DNA from: Methanocella_A sp963792125
GTDB lineage: Archaea > Halobacteriota > Methanocellia > Methanocellales > Methanocellaceae
Length of the DNA stretch: 64,000 nt
NCBI GenBank assembly: GCA_963792125.1
Contig: CAWBVA010000012.1
Coordinates: forward strand, 62,001-126,000
Reading direction: 5' to 3'
The position numbers were made by a program, and so were the translations under genes. Below the pieces are notes generated by a model, which searched no databases, had not been told where the DNA came from, and saw only the letters and a list, made by a program, of their open reading frames with translations. This document shows, piece by piece, positions 36,714 through 45,083 of this stretch (positions are counted from its first letter, which is position 1; every line of letters begins with the position of its first letter).

Positions 36714-37032
36714 CCCATATTCCTTTGTCGATTTGCTTAAAGATTACTGACGGGTCACGCAAGAGACAGCAGTAAATAGCTTCTTATTAAATGACAGAAG
36801 CTGTTCAACCGCAACCATGGCAGGCAACTTAGCGCAGCTTCATATATGATGAAACGTCATGTAATATCGCAGATTAATTTAAAATGGCGGGACAACTTCA
36901 TTTTTCAAGTGTAGTTATCCGCCGCGTGATGGACATCTCGAAAGTGCCACAAAGCACGCATCTGTTTTGAGATTTCCCGGCACGGACTCGTGACGGAGCC
37001 ATTCGCAACAAGATTAAGGAGATCGTGAAACA
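36714..37032. other. Divergent promoter region, DUF169 / aIF1A
   Basis: About 320 bp, AT-rich, no gene seen. GATTAATTTAAAATGG near 36871-36886 and TCTTATTAAATGACAG near 36781 are plausible TATA regions. AAGGAGATCGTG just before 37033 is the aIF1A ribosome-binding site. Confidence 0.5.
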
Positions 37033-37362
37033 TTGAACAGGCCAGGTAATAATCCTTATAACAGGAACGCCGCCATAGGCGAGCCAGTGACGAGGGTAAG
37101 GACTCCTAACAGGAACGAGCGCGAGGTGCTGGGCACGGTTACGGGCATGCTCGGCGGGAGCCGGGTCACCGTCCGCTGCATGGATAGCGTCACCAGGATG
37201 TGCCGGATACGGGGCAAGATGAAGAAGAGGACCTGGGTCCGGGAAGGCGATATAGTCATCGTTGTGCCATGGGACTTCCAGGATGAGAAAGGCGACGTGG
37301 TCTGGAGATACACCGGGCCGCAGGCCGACTGGCTCCAGAAGAAAGGCTTCCTGAGAGAATAA
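37033..37362 (+). CDS. eif1A: Translation initiation factor aIF-1A
   Basis: A 109-aa OB-fold S1-like factor, homologue of eukaryal eIF1A and bacterial IF1; binds the A-site of the small subunit during initiation. Signature: 'VLGTVTGMLGGSRVTVRCMD', 'RMCRIRGKMKKRTWVREGD', 'IVIVVPWDFQDEKGDVVWRY'. It starts at TTG 37033 (TTG-AAC-AGG) with RBS AAGGAGATCGTG about 7 bp upstream; no ATG is available before the conserved core. Monocistronic. Confidence 0.96.
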   Translation: MNRPGNNPYNRNAAIGEPVTRVRTPNRNEREVLGTVTGMLGGSRVTVRCMDSVTRMCRIRGKMKKRTWVREGDIVIVVPWDFQDEKGDVVWRYTGPQADWLQKKGFLRE

Positions 37363-37552
37363 CCCTTAATTTTTCGCGAAGACATTCGGGCATCGCGCAG
37401 GAAGCGATGTCCATGACATCATTCTTTTCTACAGCTATTGCCGCATGCACGTGACACTTGTATTAAATGGCGTTACGTTGTGCAAAATGTGAATTAACCT
37501 GATATCCGCATCAGGTAAAATCATCCCTGATACTGTATGGCAGGGGTTACTC

Positions 37553-37969
37553 ATGAAGATTAAAGACATCATGACAAAGGAAATTGCGTGCGTGGACGCC
37601 AGCTCCACTGCCGCCGACGCGGCGAAAAAGATGAAAGACCAGAACGTAGGTACCATCCTGGTCATCGACCAGAACCAGCTTAAGGGGCTGGTGACGGACC
37701 GGGCGATCGCGACCAGGGCCGTGGCTGAGGGTAAAGACCCGAAGTCCCTACCCGTGACCGATATCATGACGAAGGACGTAGTCGGCTGTAGCGAGGAAGA
37801 TGATGTGTTCGACGCCCTCAAGACCATGGGACAGAATAAAATCAGGCGGATGCCAGTCGTTAACGACCAGGACCATCTCGTCGGCGTAGTATCCATGTCA
37901 GACATCGCCGAGCAGATGCGTTCGGGCATCAACAGCATGTTCGACGAGATGAGCAAAGCGATCAAGTAA
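37553..37969 (+). CDS. Tandem CBS-domain protein
   Basis: A 138-aa protein made of two CBS domains (about 1-65 and 70-135): 'IKDIMTKEIACVDASSTAAD' and 'VTDIMTKDVVGCSEEDDVFD', each with a 'GVVS/GLVTDR'-type strand ('LKGLVTDRAIATR', 'LVGVVSMSDIAEQ'). Such pairs bind adenine nucleotides or SAM and sense energy state. No fused effector; partner unknown. ATG 37553 has GGGGTTA upstream. Confidence 0.92.
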   Translation: MKIKDIMTKEIACVDASSTAADAAKKMKDQNVGTILVIDQNQLKGLVTDRAIATRAVAEGKDPKSLPVTDIMTKDVVGCSEEDDVFDALKTMGQNKIRRMPVVNDQDHLVGVVSMSDIAEQMRSGINSMFDEMSKAIK

Positions 37970-37977
37970 AAACATTG

Positions 37978-38130
37978 AGCACGGAGGGCACTAAGGTCAA
38001 GGAGGCCACAAAGGCCACGGAGTCCTCCGTTTCTCTCAAGGACTTTTACATTTTTTAGACTTTTTGTTGATATCCGGAATTTTATCCTTTGCATCCGCTA
38101 TGCCCTTTGGGACCTCCGTGTCCGATGCTA
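37978..38130. repeat. Short-word repeat (GGCCACGGAG / CTCCGTGTCC)
   Basis: Left words CACGGAGGGCACTAAGG and GGCCACAAAGGCCACGGAG (37978-38022) are partly complementary to CCTTTGCATCCGCTATGCCCTTTGGGACCTCCGTGTCC (about 38085-38125). Imperfect; same class as the other intergenic inverted repeats. Confidence 0.5.
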
Positions 38131-38183
38131 CGGAAAGAATTTGAAATCCCGCACAAGAGATTTGTTAAGGAGATATGTCATTC

Positions 38184-38729
38184 ATGAGCGATCCCGGGCT
38201 CGACGAAGAACTCGATACGCCGCCCGGCATCAGGGCGATCACCGAGGTGTACATCGACCGTGGGGGTGTCAACTATGACGACCTTCTGCTGGCGAGGACA
38301 TGCCGTCGCTGCGGAAAGCTGCTGTTCGACGCCGACTCCACGGACATCAGTGACAGGGAGTCCTACCGGGTAATCGTCAGGACGCCGGACACGAAGATGT
38401 ATGTGCTCAAGGGCTCTGAGCTGTTGACCGCTCACTGTGATTGCGGCTGCTTCTCGGCAGTCGTCATATATGGACCCGTATTGCACGAAGGCTCCGGCTA
38501 CTCTGCATACACTATCGTCGAGCTGAACGGGCTCTCAAGGATGATGGCATGTCGGCTGCGGGACATGAGAAAGCTTGGCGACGAGCCCGCCGACGTTAGT
38601 GAATGGATTAGCAGCGAGACCGTGCGAGGCACAACAAAGGCCGTCCGGCGGACAGCCAGGAATATGTTCGAGAGCGTCGTCGACGACTGGAGCGGGTCCA
38701 TGTACAGCTCCGGCTGGATAAGCCTCTGA
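38184..38729 (+). CDS. Uncharacterised Cys-containing protein
   Basis: A 181-aa protein I do not recognise. It has 'CRRCGKLLF' near residue 40 and 'TAHCDCGCFSAVVIYG' near residue 85, likely one metal site, then a helical C-terminus rich in Arg. The RBS AAGGAGAT (38168-38175) fits ATG 38184; the ATG at 38175 overlaps that RBS and is less likely. No operon partner. Compact zinc-ribbon-like proteins of this sort are common in archaea, but function is open. Confidence 0.65.
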   Translation: MSDPGLDEELDTPPGIRAITEVYIDRGGVNYDDLLLARTCRRCGKLLFDADSTDISDRESYRVIVRTPDTKMYVLKGSELLTAHCDCGCFSAVVIYGPVLHEGSGYSAYTIVELNGLSRMMACRLRDMRKLGDEPADVSEWISSETVRGTTKAVRRTARNMFESVVDDWSGSMYSSGWISL

Positions 38730-38836
38730 AATGCAAAGGAACGAAAATAGTAACTGATAAAAGGGAAAAGAGCACACACGGCGGGAGCGTCCCCTTCGTG
38801 CCCCCCGTGCCCTTAATGCCCTCCGTGTCCAGTGTT

Positions 38837-39071
38837 TTACTTCTTCTCCTCTTCCTCGCCCTTCTCAATGAGCTCCTTAACCTTCTGGCCACCCTTGTGC
38901 CCGATCTTAGAATAGAATTCAGGCCCCTTCTCCTGCGGCGACTTTCTCGCCGCCCTTCTGGCCGATCTTCTCGTAGAACTCGTGACCATGAGTCTCAGCG
39001 GTCTTCTCGCCGCCCTTCTGGCCGGCTTCCCTGACGGTCATGCCGCCCTTCTTTCCCTCTTTCTTAGCCAT
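38837..39071 (-). CDS. KGG-repeat stress protein, copy 1 (frameshifted)
   Basis: A small, very hydrophilic protein of GsiB/Em-like KGG repeats: 'KKGGMTVREAGQKGGEKTAE', 'KIGQKGGEKVAAGEG'. Near 38925 the frame shifts; the next frame gives 'EFYSKIGHKGGQKVKELIEK' and ends with 'GEEEEKK' at 38837-38839. Joined length is about 77 aa with four KGG motifs. The last ~75 bp are almost identical to those of copy 2 at 39567. The family is induced by stress and desiccation. The DNA before the ATG (CACCAAAAAAATGCTG) is shared with copy 2. Confidence 0.75.
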
Positions 39072-39566
39072 AATAACACCAAAAAAATGCTGGGCCCGTA
39101 TCAATAAAACCATACTGGCAGATATTCGCAGAGAGTCTTTCGATTAGCTTATAACGGAGCGATATGAATAATATCTGCAGTTATTACCGACGATTTTAAA
39201 AACCGGGCTGATTTTTACCGTATTTGTGCTTGCAATGGATAATTAATGCCCGAATATCCCGACCGGACGGACTTAAACGACACGAAGAACACGAACACCC
39301 GCTGAAAGCTGCCGAATGAAAAATGAACACGTCGGAGCACCATAGCCTTAGTGCCCTTTATACCCTCGGTGCCCTCCGTGCCCTTTGTACTCACTTTAAC
39401 AGGAGTAACTTTTTTGGCACATGTCAGGGGAACTTTTTAGTAAAAAGTTCCCCGTGCGCCCCTCAAAAACTATCGCGATTTGTGCTTTCAGCACAGGCGC
39501 CCGGTGTCGAGACCCGGAGGGGCCTTATTGGAACAAGGCCCCTCAGAGCCCGCGAAAACCAGTTGT
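39072..39566. other. Intergenic region between KGG genes with dispersed repeats
   Basis: About 495 bp without a convincing gene. It contains the upstream region of KGG copy 1, a one-armed short-word repeat (CCCTCGGTGCCCTCCGTGCCCTTTGT, about 39363-39390) with a weak partner near 39275-39300, and the hairpin element at 39420-39476. The frames here that read as Cys/Leu-rich peptides are repeat artefacts. Confidence 0.6.
39420..39476 (+). repeat. Dispersed GGGGAACTTTTT hairpin element, copy 1
   Basis: GGGGAACTTTTTA-g-TAAAAAGTTCCCC forms a 13-bp stem, followed by GTGCGCCCCTCAAAAACTATCGC. The whole ~57 bp recurs inverted at 49758-49816 with only two or three changes; degenerate pieces lie at about 16090-16115 and 49625-49720. 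Confidence 0.85.
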
Positions 39567-39860
39567 TTACTTCTTCTCCTCTTCCTCGCCCTTCTCAATG
39601 AGCTCCTTAACCTTCTGGCCACCCTTGTGCCCGATCTTCGAATAGAACTCGGGACCATGGGCCTTTGAGGTCGCCTCGCCGCCCTTCTTGCCGATCGCCT
39701 CATAGAACTCCGGGCCCTTCTCTTCTGAGACCTTCTCGCCGCCCTTCTTGCCGATCTCCTCGTAGAACTCCTTGCCATGGGTCTCGGAAGTCTTCTCACC
39801 GCCCTTGTGGCCTGCCTCCTTGACGGTCATGCCACCTTTCTTCTCCCCTTTCTCAGCCAT
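39567..39860 (-). CDS. KGG-repeat stress protein, copy 2
   Basis: A 97-aa hydrophilic protein with five KGG motifs in ~20-residue repeats ('KKGGMTVKEAGHKGGEKTSE', 'FYEEIGKKGGEKVSEEKG', 'FYEAIGKKGGEATSKAHG', 'FYSKIGHKGGQKVKELIEK') and an acidic-basic tail. It is intact, from ATG 39860. It is a one-repeat-longer paralogue of copy 1, facing the same way 500 bp away. GsiB/Em-type proteins are hydrated, largely disordered stress protectants; that role here is by family analogy. Confidence 0.9.
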   Translation of the reverse strand: MAEKGEKKGGMTVKEAGHKGGEKTSETHGKEFYEEIGKKGGEKVSEEKGPEFYEAIGKKGGEATSKAHGPEFYSKIGHKGGQKVKELIEKGEEEEKK

Positions 39861-40067
39861 AAAACCACCAAAAAATGCTGTACCCCCGTAAGTATAAGAA
39901 CGCCGGCTATTATGAGCAGCGAGCTTTATTGACACGCTCCATTTAATGCAGGAGTCCTGCTGGCGCGATGAAATGCATTACTCGCCAGCAAAAACGGCAG
40001 ACAGTGGAGCAATCAGGCTCGTCGTTGCGACGGTACCCGGAGAAAAACGTAAGCTGTGCTAGAGGGT

Positions 40068-40460
40068 TCACGTAAAGAGCGTAGGCCGGGTGGCGGTGCC
40101 CGAGACTGAGTCGATGGCGTTGATGATAGTCTGCAGGCTCGACGGCTTTTTGATGAACAGGACAGCCCCTGACGCCAGGGCCTCCTTTTCGACATGCGCA
40201 TCGGCGCTAAGGAAAATGATCTTCACGCCAGGGTCGATAGACATGATCTCCCTTGCGACGATCAAGCCATTCTTGACAGGCAGGCGGTTATCAAGCAATA
40301 TGACGTCTGGCCTTGGCAACGATCTCCGGAACATCTCTACGGCGTCATTGCCGTTGTAGGCAATATAGCAGACAGGAATCCCGCGGATGCTAAAAAACTT
40401 TTTGAGGATATTGACTATCTCGACTTCGTCTTCGACTATTGCGATTCGTATCTTTTTCAC
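40068..40460 (-). CDS. Stand-alone response regulator receiver
   Basis: A 130-aa CheY-like receiver: acidic pair in 'IAIVEDEVEIV', phospho-Asp in 'VILLDNRLPVKNGL', Thr/Ser switch 'IIFLSADAHVE' and Lys in 'LFIKKPSSLQ'. No output domain. ATG 40460 is preceded by a short gap to the AT-rich region at 40480-40600. Its partner kinase is not adjacent; it may serve one of the orphan kinases in the window. Confidence 0.92.
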   Translation of the reverse strand: MKKIRIAIVEDEVEIVNILKKFFSIRGIPVCYIAYNGNDAVEMFRRSLPRPDVILLDNRLPVKNGLIVAREIMSIDPGVKIIFLSADAHVEKEALASGAVLFIKKPSSLQTIINAIDSVSGTATRPTLFT

Positions 40461-40608
40461 AGGCGTGATGCGATCCCTCAGTCAATAATTATTGTACAGG
40501 TCTAATATGTGTAGTGGGATATATGTTTATTCGATAACTATCCTAATTATAATAATTTAAATACTGTTTTGTAAATTTCATTGTATGAAATATTCATAAG
40601 GATTGTTA

Positions 40609-40842
40609 ATGAATAAACATTATATACGAAAAAAACTAATCACTTATATGATGAGAAACTTGAAGCCTGACATAAAATCTCTGGCCGCGACAGTCTTCCT
40701 CGCGGCGTCCCTGTATGTCTTTGCCAGGGCGGGACAGGGTTTTCCGGTCAACGCGATCATCGAGGTCTCGTTCATGATAGCCATTGTCGTATGCCTCTAT
40801 TTCTCCTACCGACTGATACTCATCGTCAATGATGTGATCTGA
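40609..40842 (+). CDS. Small membrane protein, tandem copy A
   Basis: A 77-aa protein with two helices: 'SLAATVFLAASLYVFARAG' and 'IIEVSFMIAIVVCLYFSYRL'. ATG 40609 follows AAGGATT at a suitable distance. It is clearly homologous to the next gene (same spacing, both with an 'LYFSYRL'/'VYFSYRL' second helix and an 'IVN'/'VIN' end), so the pair arose by tandem duplication. No family recognised. Confidence 0.65.
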   Translation: MNKHYIRKKLITYMMRNLKPDIKSLAATVFLAASLYVFARAGQGFPVNAIIEVSFMIAIVVCLYFSYRLILIVNDVI

Positions 40843-40900
40843 ACGAATGTTACAAATTTGTAATAAAGATATTAAATACTAAAATAACCAAATATAATTG

Positions 40901-41095
40901 GTGAGTAATATAGGAGTCAACGTCAATTCCCTGATGGCAAGCGCTTTCCTCATCTCTTCGCTGTATGTCTTATATCGTGCAGGCACCGCCTCAGTTGGCA
41001 CTGCAATCATTGAACTCGGATTTATCAGCGCCATCTGCATCTGCGTATATTTCTCGTACCGGCTGATCATTGTGATAAACCGGACTATGAGTTAA
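40901..41095 (+). CDS. Small membrane protein, tandem copy B
   Basis: A 64-aa protein with two helices: 'SLMASAFLISSLYVLYRAG' and 'IIELGFISAICICVYFSYRL', aligning end to end with copy A. The start is GTG 40901 (or TTG 40898). There is no RBS; a TATA-like TTAAATACT at about 40872-40880 lies 21-29 bp upstream, so a leaderless mRNA is likely. Function unknown. Confidence 0.6.
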   Translation: MSNIGVNVNSLMASAFLISSLYVLYRAGTASVGTAIIELGFISAICICVYFSYRLIIVINRTMS

Positions 41096-41380
41096 ATAAT
41101 ATGCCTGACGCCGGAACCAAGGCTGACTCATAGCATGCCGGTCTCTTCTTTTATGGGCAAAGGCATAGTCCCTGTTCGGGACATCGAGCTAATCCGCAAT
41201 TGACTTTAACTGTACTCTGGCAGGGTTGATCGAGTGCCAGTAAGTCAAAAAGTTACACGGATTACTATACACGCACCAGTCTCTGTCGCCATGTCCCCAT
41301 GTATATTACCTGATTCCGTCATAACTACAGGCCATACTTATGTACACGCGAGATTTACATGGCAATATTAGGTGATTCTG
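41096..41380. other. Intergenic, nothing recognised
   Basis: About 285 bp with normal base composition. I see no gene, no long hairpin and no repeat. AGGTGATTCTG at about 41370-41380 may be the RBS for the next gene. Confidence 0.4.
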
Positions 41381-41824
41381 TTGAGCGGAACTGATATCCC
41401 GGGAATGCCGGGTTTCCAGAACATGCCGGGCAGCGCAAGTCCCACAAGTGCTCCCATTGAGCTAATCGATGTTGTCTTCGCCCTCTCAAACGTCAAGCTG
41501 GTCAAAGAGATTGTCCAGGATAACCTAAGGCAGCTTGATCAGCTTAACGTGATGGGAAAAGGCCAGACGGAAGGGCTCAAGTCGATGATCCTCCAGAAAC
41601 AGCAGCAGGCGCTGAAAGACCTCAACGGCGTCGAAAATGTCCTGAATGGCATCGTGGAGTTGAGCCTGAACCCGGAGAAGACAGCCGCCCGGCAGGACGT
41701 CAGTCTGGGACCGGAGCACTCGAAAGCGCTGATATATGCGATTTCGTTCGCCATCAGCCACCTGATGAAGTTCATGCCCCAGCCCGGGATAGGCGGCGGA
41801 GAGATACCCGGCACGATCATATAG
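41381..41824 (+). CDS. Uncharacterised helical protein
   Basis: A 147-aa protein from TTG 41381 (RBS AGGTGAT upstream); GTG 41372 is the alternative. The N-terminus is Gly/Pro/Met-rich ('GTDIPGMPGFQNMPG'), the middle is a Gln/Leu-rich coiled-coil-like helix ('MILQKQQQALKDLNGVENVL'), and the C-terminus has one mildly hydrophobic helix ('ALIYAISFAISHLMKFM') and a Gly-rich end. I recognise no family. It stands alone. Confidence 0.55.
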   Translation: MSGTDIPGMPGFQNMPGSASPTSAPIELIDVVFALSNVKLVKEIVQDNLRQLDQLNVMGKGQTEGLKSMILQKQQQALKDLNGVENVLNGIVELSLNPEKTAARQDVSLGPEHSKALIYAISFAISHLMKFMPQPGIGGGEIPGTII

Positions 41825-41825
41825 C

Positions 41826-41965
41826 CGCAAAGACAGGAAGTGAACGAAGGCACTAAGATACGGCGAAATAGATAAGACTAAAGTCGGGACACGATGTGCC
41901 GTTTTATTCGGTTCATCATCTGTACTTCCTCTTTGTGCCTTACTTCCCTTAATGCCTTTGTGACT
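41826..41965. repeat. Short-word inverted repeat (GCAAAGACAGGAAG / CTTCCTCTTTGTGCC)
   Basis: GCAAAGACAGGAAGTGAACGAAGGCACTAAGA (41826-41857) is broadly complementary to TACTTCCCTTAATGCCTTTGTG at 41941-41962 and to CTTCCTCTTTGTGCC before it. Imperfect arms, about 70-bp loop. Confidence 0.55.
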
Positions 41966-42004
41966 ATGCAAACGTTTTTTAAGGCCTACCGACTACTGTC
42001 GTTC

Positions 42005-42308
42005 ATGGTCGGATGCACGCAGTGCGGCGAGTGCTGTAAGAAGCACGGTATGAGACTGGAAGCTACCATCACTGGACATCGCACGCTGGACCTTTGACGG
42101 ACGGCAGGACATCCTCGCCCGCGTGGGCATCCAGCGCGAGGGCGCAGAGGTCACTGGAGGCGTGCTGTGGGTCGGCACGGACGGTTGTCGTGTCAGCGTA
42201 TGCCCTTTTCTGGAGCTCAGGACCGATGGCAAATATTACTGTGGCATACAGGAGACGAAGCCGGAAGCCTGCACTGCACACTGGTGTAAAAATTACATTG
42301 ACACCTGA
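42005..42308 (+). CDS. YkgJ-like Fe-S/zinc cluster protein, frameshifted
   Basis: The N-terminal 'CTQCGECCKKHG' (CxxCxxCC) is the YkgJ/CxxCxxCC signature. The frame then stops at 42098, but shifting one base near 42073 gives 'ARWTFDGRQDILARVG', 'CRVSVCPFLEL' and 'YYCGIQETKPEACTAHWCKN', the remaining conserved Cys of the family. The joined protein is about 100 aa. It binds a metal or an Fe-S cluster; no reaction is known. ATG 42005 is the likely start, with an alternative at 41966. Confidence 0.75.
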
Positions 42309-42404
42309 TAATATTTTTATCGTTTCAATTGAAAAATTTACTGGTATCGAAATTTATCATTTACAATGCACCACGAGGCATATTATGACAGATGGCAGCC
42401 AGAT

Positions 42405-43643
42405 TCATACTGACCTTGCCTTCATTGCCTCGACGATCTTCGTGACGCCCAGCGCATAGGCTGCAGAGTACATGTCGGTGTGATATTCCAGGGCAGCATC
42501 ATGCACTTCCTTGTAGGCCCGCTTCATGATCTCCTTCAGCTTGAGCGAGACCTCGGAGCCATTCCAGTACAGGCCTTCCCGGCCCTGCACCCACTCGAAA
42601 TGGCTGACGGCCACGCCTCCGCCATTAGCCAGGATATCAGGCACCACCAGGATGCCCCGGGCGCCCAGCATCTCCGCACCCTTGCGGTCGATGGGGCCGT
42701 TCGCAAGACACAGCACGACACGCGCATTGATGCGGTCTGCGTTCTTCTCGTTGATCTGGTCCTCTTTCGCCGCCGGCACCAGCACGTCCACGCCCAGTTG
42801 CAGCAGGTCCTCGTTGTTGATGTTGTCGGTGCCCGGGAACCCGACGACCGATCCGGTCTTTTCCTTATGATGCATGACGGCACGGATGTCCAGGCCTTCG
42901 CCCCTGAAGATGCCACCCTTCGAATCGCTCACTGCCACGACTTTCCGGTTCTTGTTTTGCAGGATCAGGGCCATGTTGCCGCCAACATTGCCAAAGCCCT
43001 GGATCGCATAGGTACGATAGTGCTCGCCCTGGGTACGTTCTACTTCCTCCATGACGTAGATGCCGCCCCAGGCGACCGCGGTCACCCGGCCTTTGCTGCC
43101 GCCGAGCACCGGCGGCTTGCCGGTGAAAGAAGCAGGTACGTGGCGGCCGGCCAGACGCTCGTACTCGTCCGTCATCCAGCCTATGGCCTCCTGTGAGACA
43201 TTCATGTCAGGCGCAGGTATGTCCGTCTCCGGGCCGATGACAGGATAGATTGCCCGGACATAGCCGCGACAGAGACGCTCCAGCTCGCCCTTCGAAAGCA
43301 CGTTCGTGTCGGCAATGATCCCGCCCTTCGCGCCACCGTAAGGCAGCCCCATCACGGCGCACTTCAGGGACATGAGCATCGACAGCGCCGACACCTCGGC
43401 TTCCGTCACGGCAGGGGCAATCCGTATGCCGCCCTTCAGCGGCCCGCGGGCTGCGTTGTGCTGGAACCGAAAAGCCCTGATGACCCTGAGACTCCCGTCA
43501 TCCGCCTGCAGCGGGTACTCTACGGACAGCCTCCGGGCGATGCTGGTCAAAAGGAGCCGGTGCCTGTCATCGATCTTCGCCAGGTCGCAGGCCGAGCCGA
43601 TGAGGTTGAGAGTATCAGTGAGGAAGTCGCCACCGTCTTTCAT
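42405..43643 (-). CDS. gdhA: Glutamate dehydrogenase
   Basis: A 412-aa hexameric-type Glu/Leu dehydrogenase interconverting glutamate and 2-oxoglutarate plus ammonia with NAD(P). 'ARGPLKGGIRIAP' and 'MGLPYGGAKGGIIAD' hold the substrate-binding and catalytic Lys; 'IPAPDMNVSQEAIGWM' follows. The Rossmann domain has 'IQGFGNVGGNMALIL'. Near the C-terminus is 'PDILANGGGVAVSHFEWVQG'. Start ATG 43643. A CTCTGTG inverted repeat lies upstream, between it and the divergent cheR. Confidence 0.95.
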   Translation of the reverse strand: MKDGGDFLTDTLNLIGSACDLAKIDDRHRLLLTSIARRLSVEYPLQADDGSLRVIRAFRFQHNAARGPLKGGIRIAPAVTEAEVSALSMLMSLKCAVMGLPYGGAKGGIIADTNVLSKGELERLCRGYVRAIYPVIGPETDIPAPDMNVSQEAIGWMTDEYERLAGRHVPASFTGKPPVLGGSKGRVTAVAWGGIYVMEEVERTQGEHYRTYAIQGFGNVGGNMALILQNKNRKVVAVSDSKGGIFRGEGLDIRAVMHHKEKTGSVVGFPGTDNINNEDLLQLGVDVLVPAAKEDQINEKNADRINARVVLCLANGPIDRKGAEMLGARGILVVPDILANGGGVAVSHFEWVQGREGLYWNGSEVSLKLKEIMKRAYKEVHDAALEYHTDMYSAAYALGVTKIVEAMKARSV

Positions 43644-43681
43644 CGATCAATGGTTCGCATTCCAGGGTTAAGAGGCTTTCG

Positions 43682-43900
43682 TGAGGTTTCGGGAGGTTAG
43701 AGGACTCGGAGGTTTTTGAGGACACGGAGACTTTCACCACAGAGGGCACAGGGGACACAGAGGTTTGCACAAAGGACGTTTTAATGACAGGGCTCTTTCG
43801 CATCAGCCATTTTCTAAAGAAATCCTCTGTACCGTCCTCTGTGTCCCCTGTGCCCTCTGTGGTGAAAGTCTCTGTGCACTCCCGAAACCTCTGTGCTCCC
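43682..43900. repeat. Long inverted repeat, CTCTGTG family
   Basis: The left arm 43682-43785 (TGAGGTTTCGGGAGG..., TTTCACCACAGAGGGCACAG, GGGACACAGAGG) pairs with the right arm 43822-43900 (CCTCTG..., TGTGTCCCCTGTGCCCTCTG, TGGTGAAAGTCTC, CCCGAAACCTCTG). The loop GGCTCTTTCGCATCAGCCATTTT matches the loop of 31188-31396. It lies between divergent gdhA and cheR, so it is not a simple transcript end. Confidence 0.88.
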
Positions 43901-43945
43901 CCTTTTGTAATTACAAATCGGCAAGCATCGGCGTTGCTTCCGGTA

Positions 43946-43956
43946 AAGTATATATC
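43946..43956 (+). promoter_or_regulatory. TATA box of cheR, predicts a leaderless mRNA
   Basis: AAGTATATATC is centred about 29 bp before ATG 43980, which puts the transcription start at or within a few bases of the start codon. No RBS is seen. Confidence 0.6.
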
Positions 43957-43979
43957 ACATGCATACGTTGGTCTCAACG

Positions 43980-44820
43980 ATGGAAGACATCCCTGATCTG
44001 GAACTGCGTAACCTCATCCGTAAGGTCCACAGTCGGACCGGCATCGACCTCGGGCAGTACAAGGGCAGCTACATCGCCCGGCGGCTATCGACTCGCATGA
44101 AAGTGCTGGGAGCCCCGACGTACCGCAGCTATGCCCAGATGCTGGACACGAACGCCGACGAGTACGACAAGGTCGTGGACGCCTTCACCATCAACGTCTC
44201 AGAGTTTTTCCGGGACAAAGATGCGTTCAAGGCGATCAGGGAAAAAGTCATACCCGCCATAGTGGCCGAAAAGCGCAGCACCGGACGCAGCAGCCTCAGG
44301 ATATGGAGCGCAGCATGCGCCTGCGGCGAGGAGATCTACTCGATCTCCATGATATTGCACGACGTGCTGGGCAAGGATTATGACAAATTCGCGATCCGGC
44401 TCTACGCTTCGGACATCGACGACCCCTGCATGAAAAAGGCACAGGAAGGCCTGTACGACCCCGTATCGCTCAAAAACGTCGACAAGCCGTTCCTGGACCG
44501 GTTCACGACCACCACCCCGACAGGCAAGATCGCAGTGACCGACAGCGTCAAGCGCAACGTCACGTTCCGGCACTACGACCTCATCAACGGCGGCCCTTTC
44601 GGCGGCTACTTCGACCTCATCCTCTGCCGCAACGTCATGATCTACTTCTCCGAGCCGCAGAAGAAGAAGCTTATCGCCCACTTCTACGACGCGCTCAATC
44701 CGGGCGGATACCTGGTCATCGGCAAGACCGAGACACTGACGACCGACACCAGAATCGGCGTTCGTCTCGGCATACGGGCTCGAACGGGTCTACCGCAAGC
44801 CCGAACGCAGCCTCGTTTAA
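43980..44820 (+). CDS. cheR: Chemotaxis protein methyltransferase, frameshifted near the end
   Basis: SAM-dependent methylation of Glu residues on chemoreceptors. The N-terminal helical domain ('GIDLGQYKGSYIARRLSTRM') and 'INVSEFFRD' precede the SAM-binding 'LRIWSAACACGEEIYSISMI'. 'DLILCRNVMIYFSEPQKKKL' and 'LNPGGYLVIGKTETL' follow. Near 44757 the frame shifts; the other frame ends with 'AFVSAYGLERVYRKPERSLV' at TAA 44818-44820, the expected CheR tail. It is separated by 11 kb from the rest of the che genes and flanked by inverted repeats on both sides. Start ATG 43980 (GTG or ATG upstream possible). Confidence 0.9.
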
Positions 44821-45045
44821 GGCGCCAAGGTTACTAAGGAAGACACCAAGGCGCCACTTTTAGCACCCGAAGTTCAAGGCGCCAAGTTTCTTTTATTAAA
44901 TTTCAGGCGCCAAGGATCCGTTTTAAATTGTTAACAGCTTGGATCCTTGGCGTCTTAAATTTAAAAATGACTTGGCATCTGAAACCTTCGGGTGCTAAAA
45001 GTGGCGCCTTGGCGTCTTCTCTTGGCCACTTGGCGCCTTGGCATC
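44820..45045. repeat. Giant inverted repeat, GCGCCAAGG family
   Basis: The left arm about 44820-44920 and right arm about 44938-45045 fold on each other over ~100 bp with few mismatches: AGGCGCCAAGG/CCTTGGCGCC outside, GGCGCCACTTTTAGCACCCG / CGGGTGCTAAAAGTGGCGCC in the middle, AGGCGCCAAGGATCC / GGATCCTTGGCG at the tip around a 17-bp loop. It begins on the last base of the cheR stop codon. Part of it recurs at 14338-14433. Confidence 0.92.
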
Positions 45046-45083
45046 GGGAAAGTTTTGTTACCTTCCGGTGCATACGTTCCTTT

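Noticed and set aside
44928..45083. 52-residue N-terminal extension of threonine synthase
   Set aside because: It is encoded by the giant hairpin; the conserved zinc-ribbon start is at ATG 45084.
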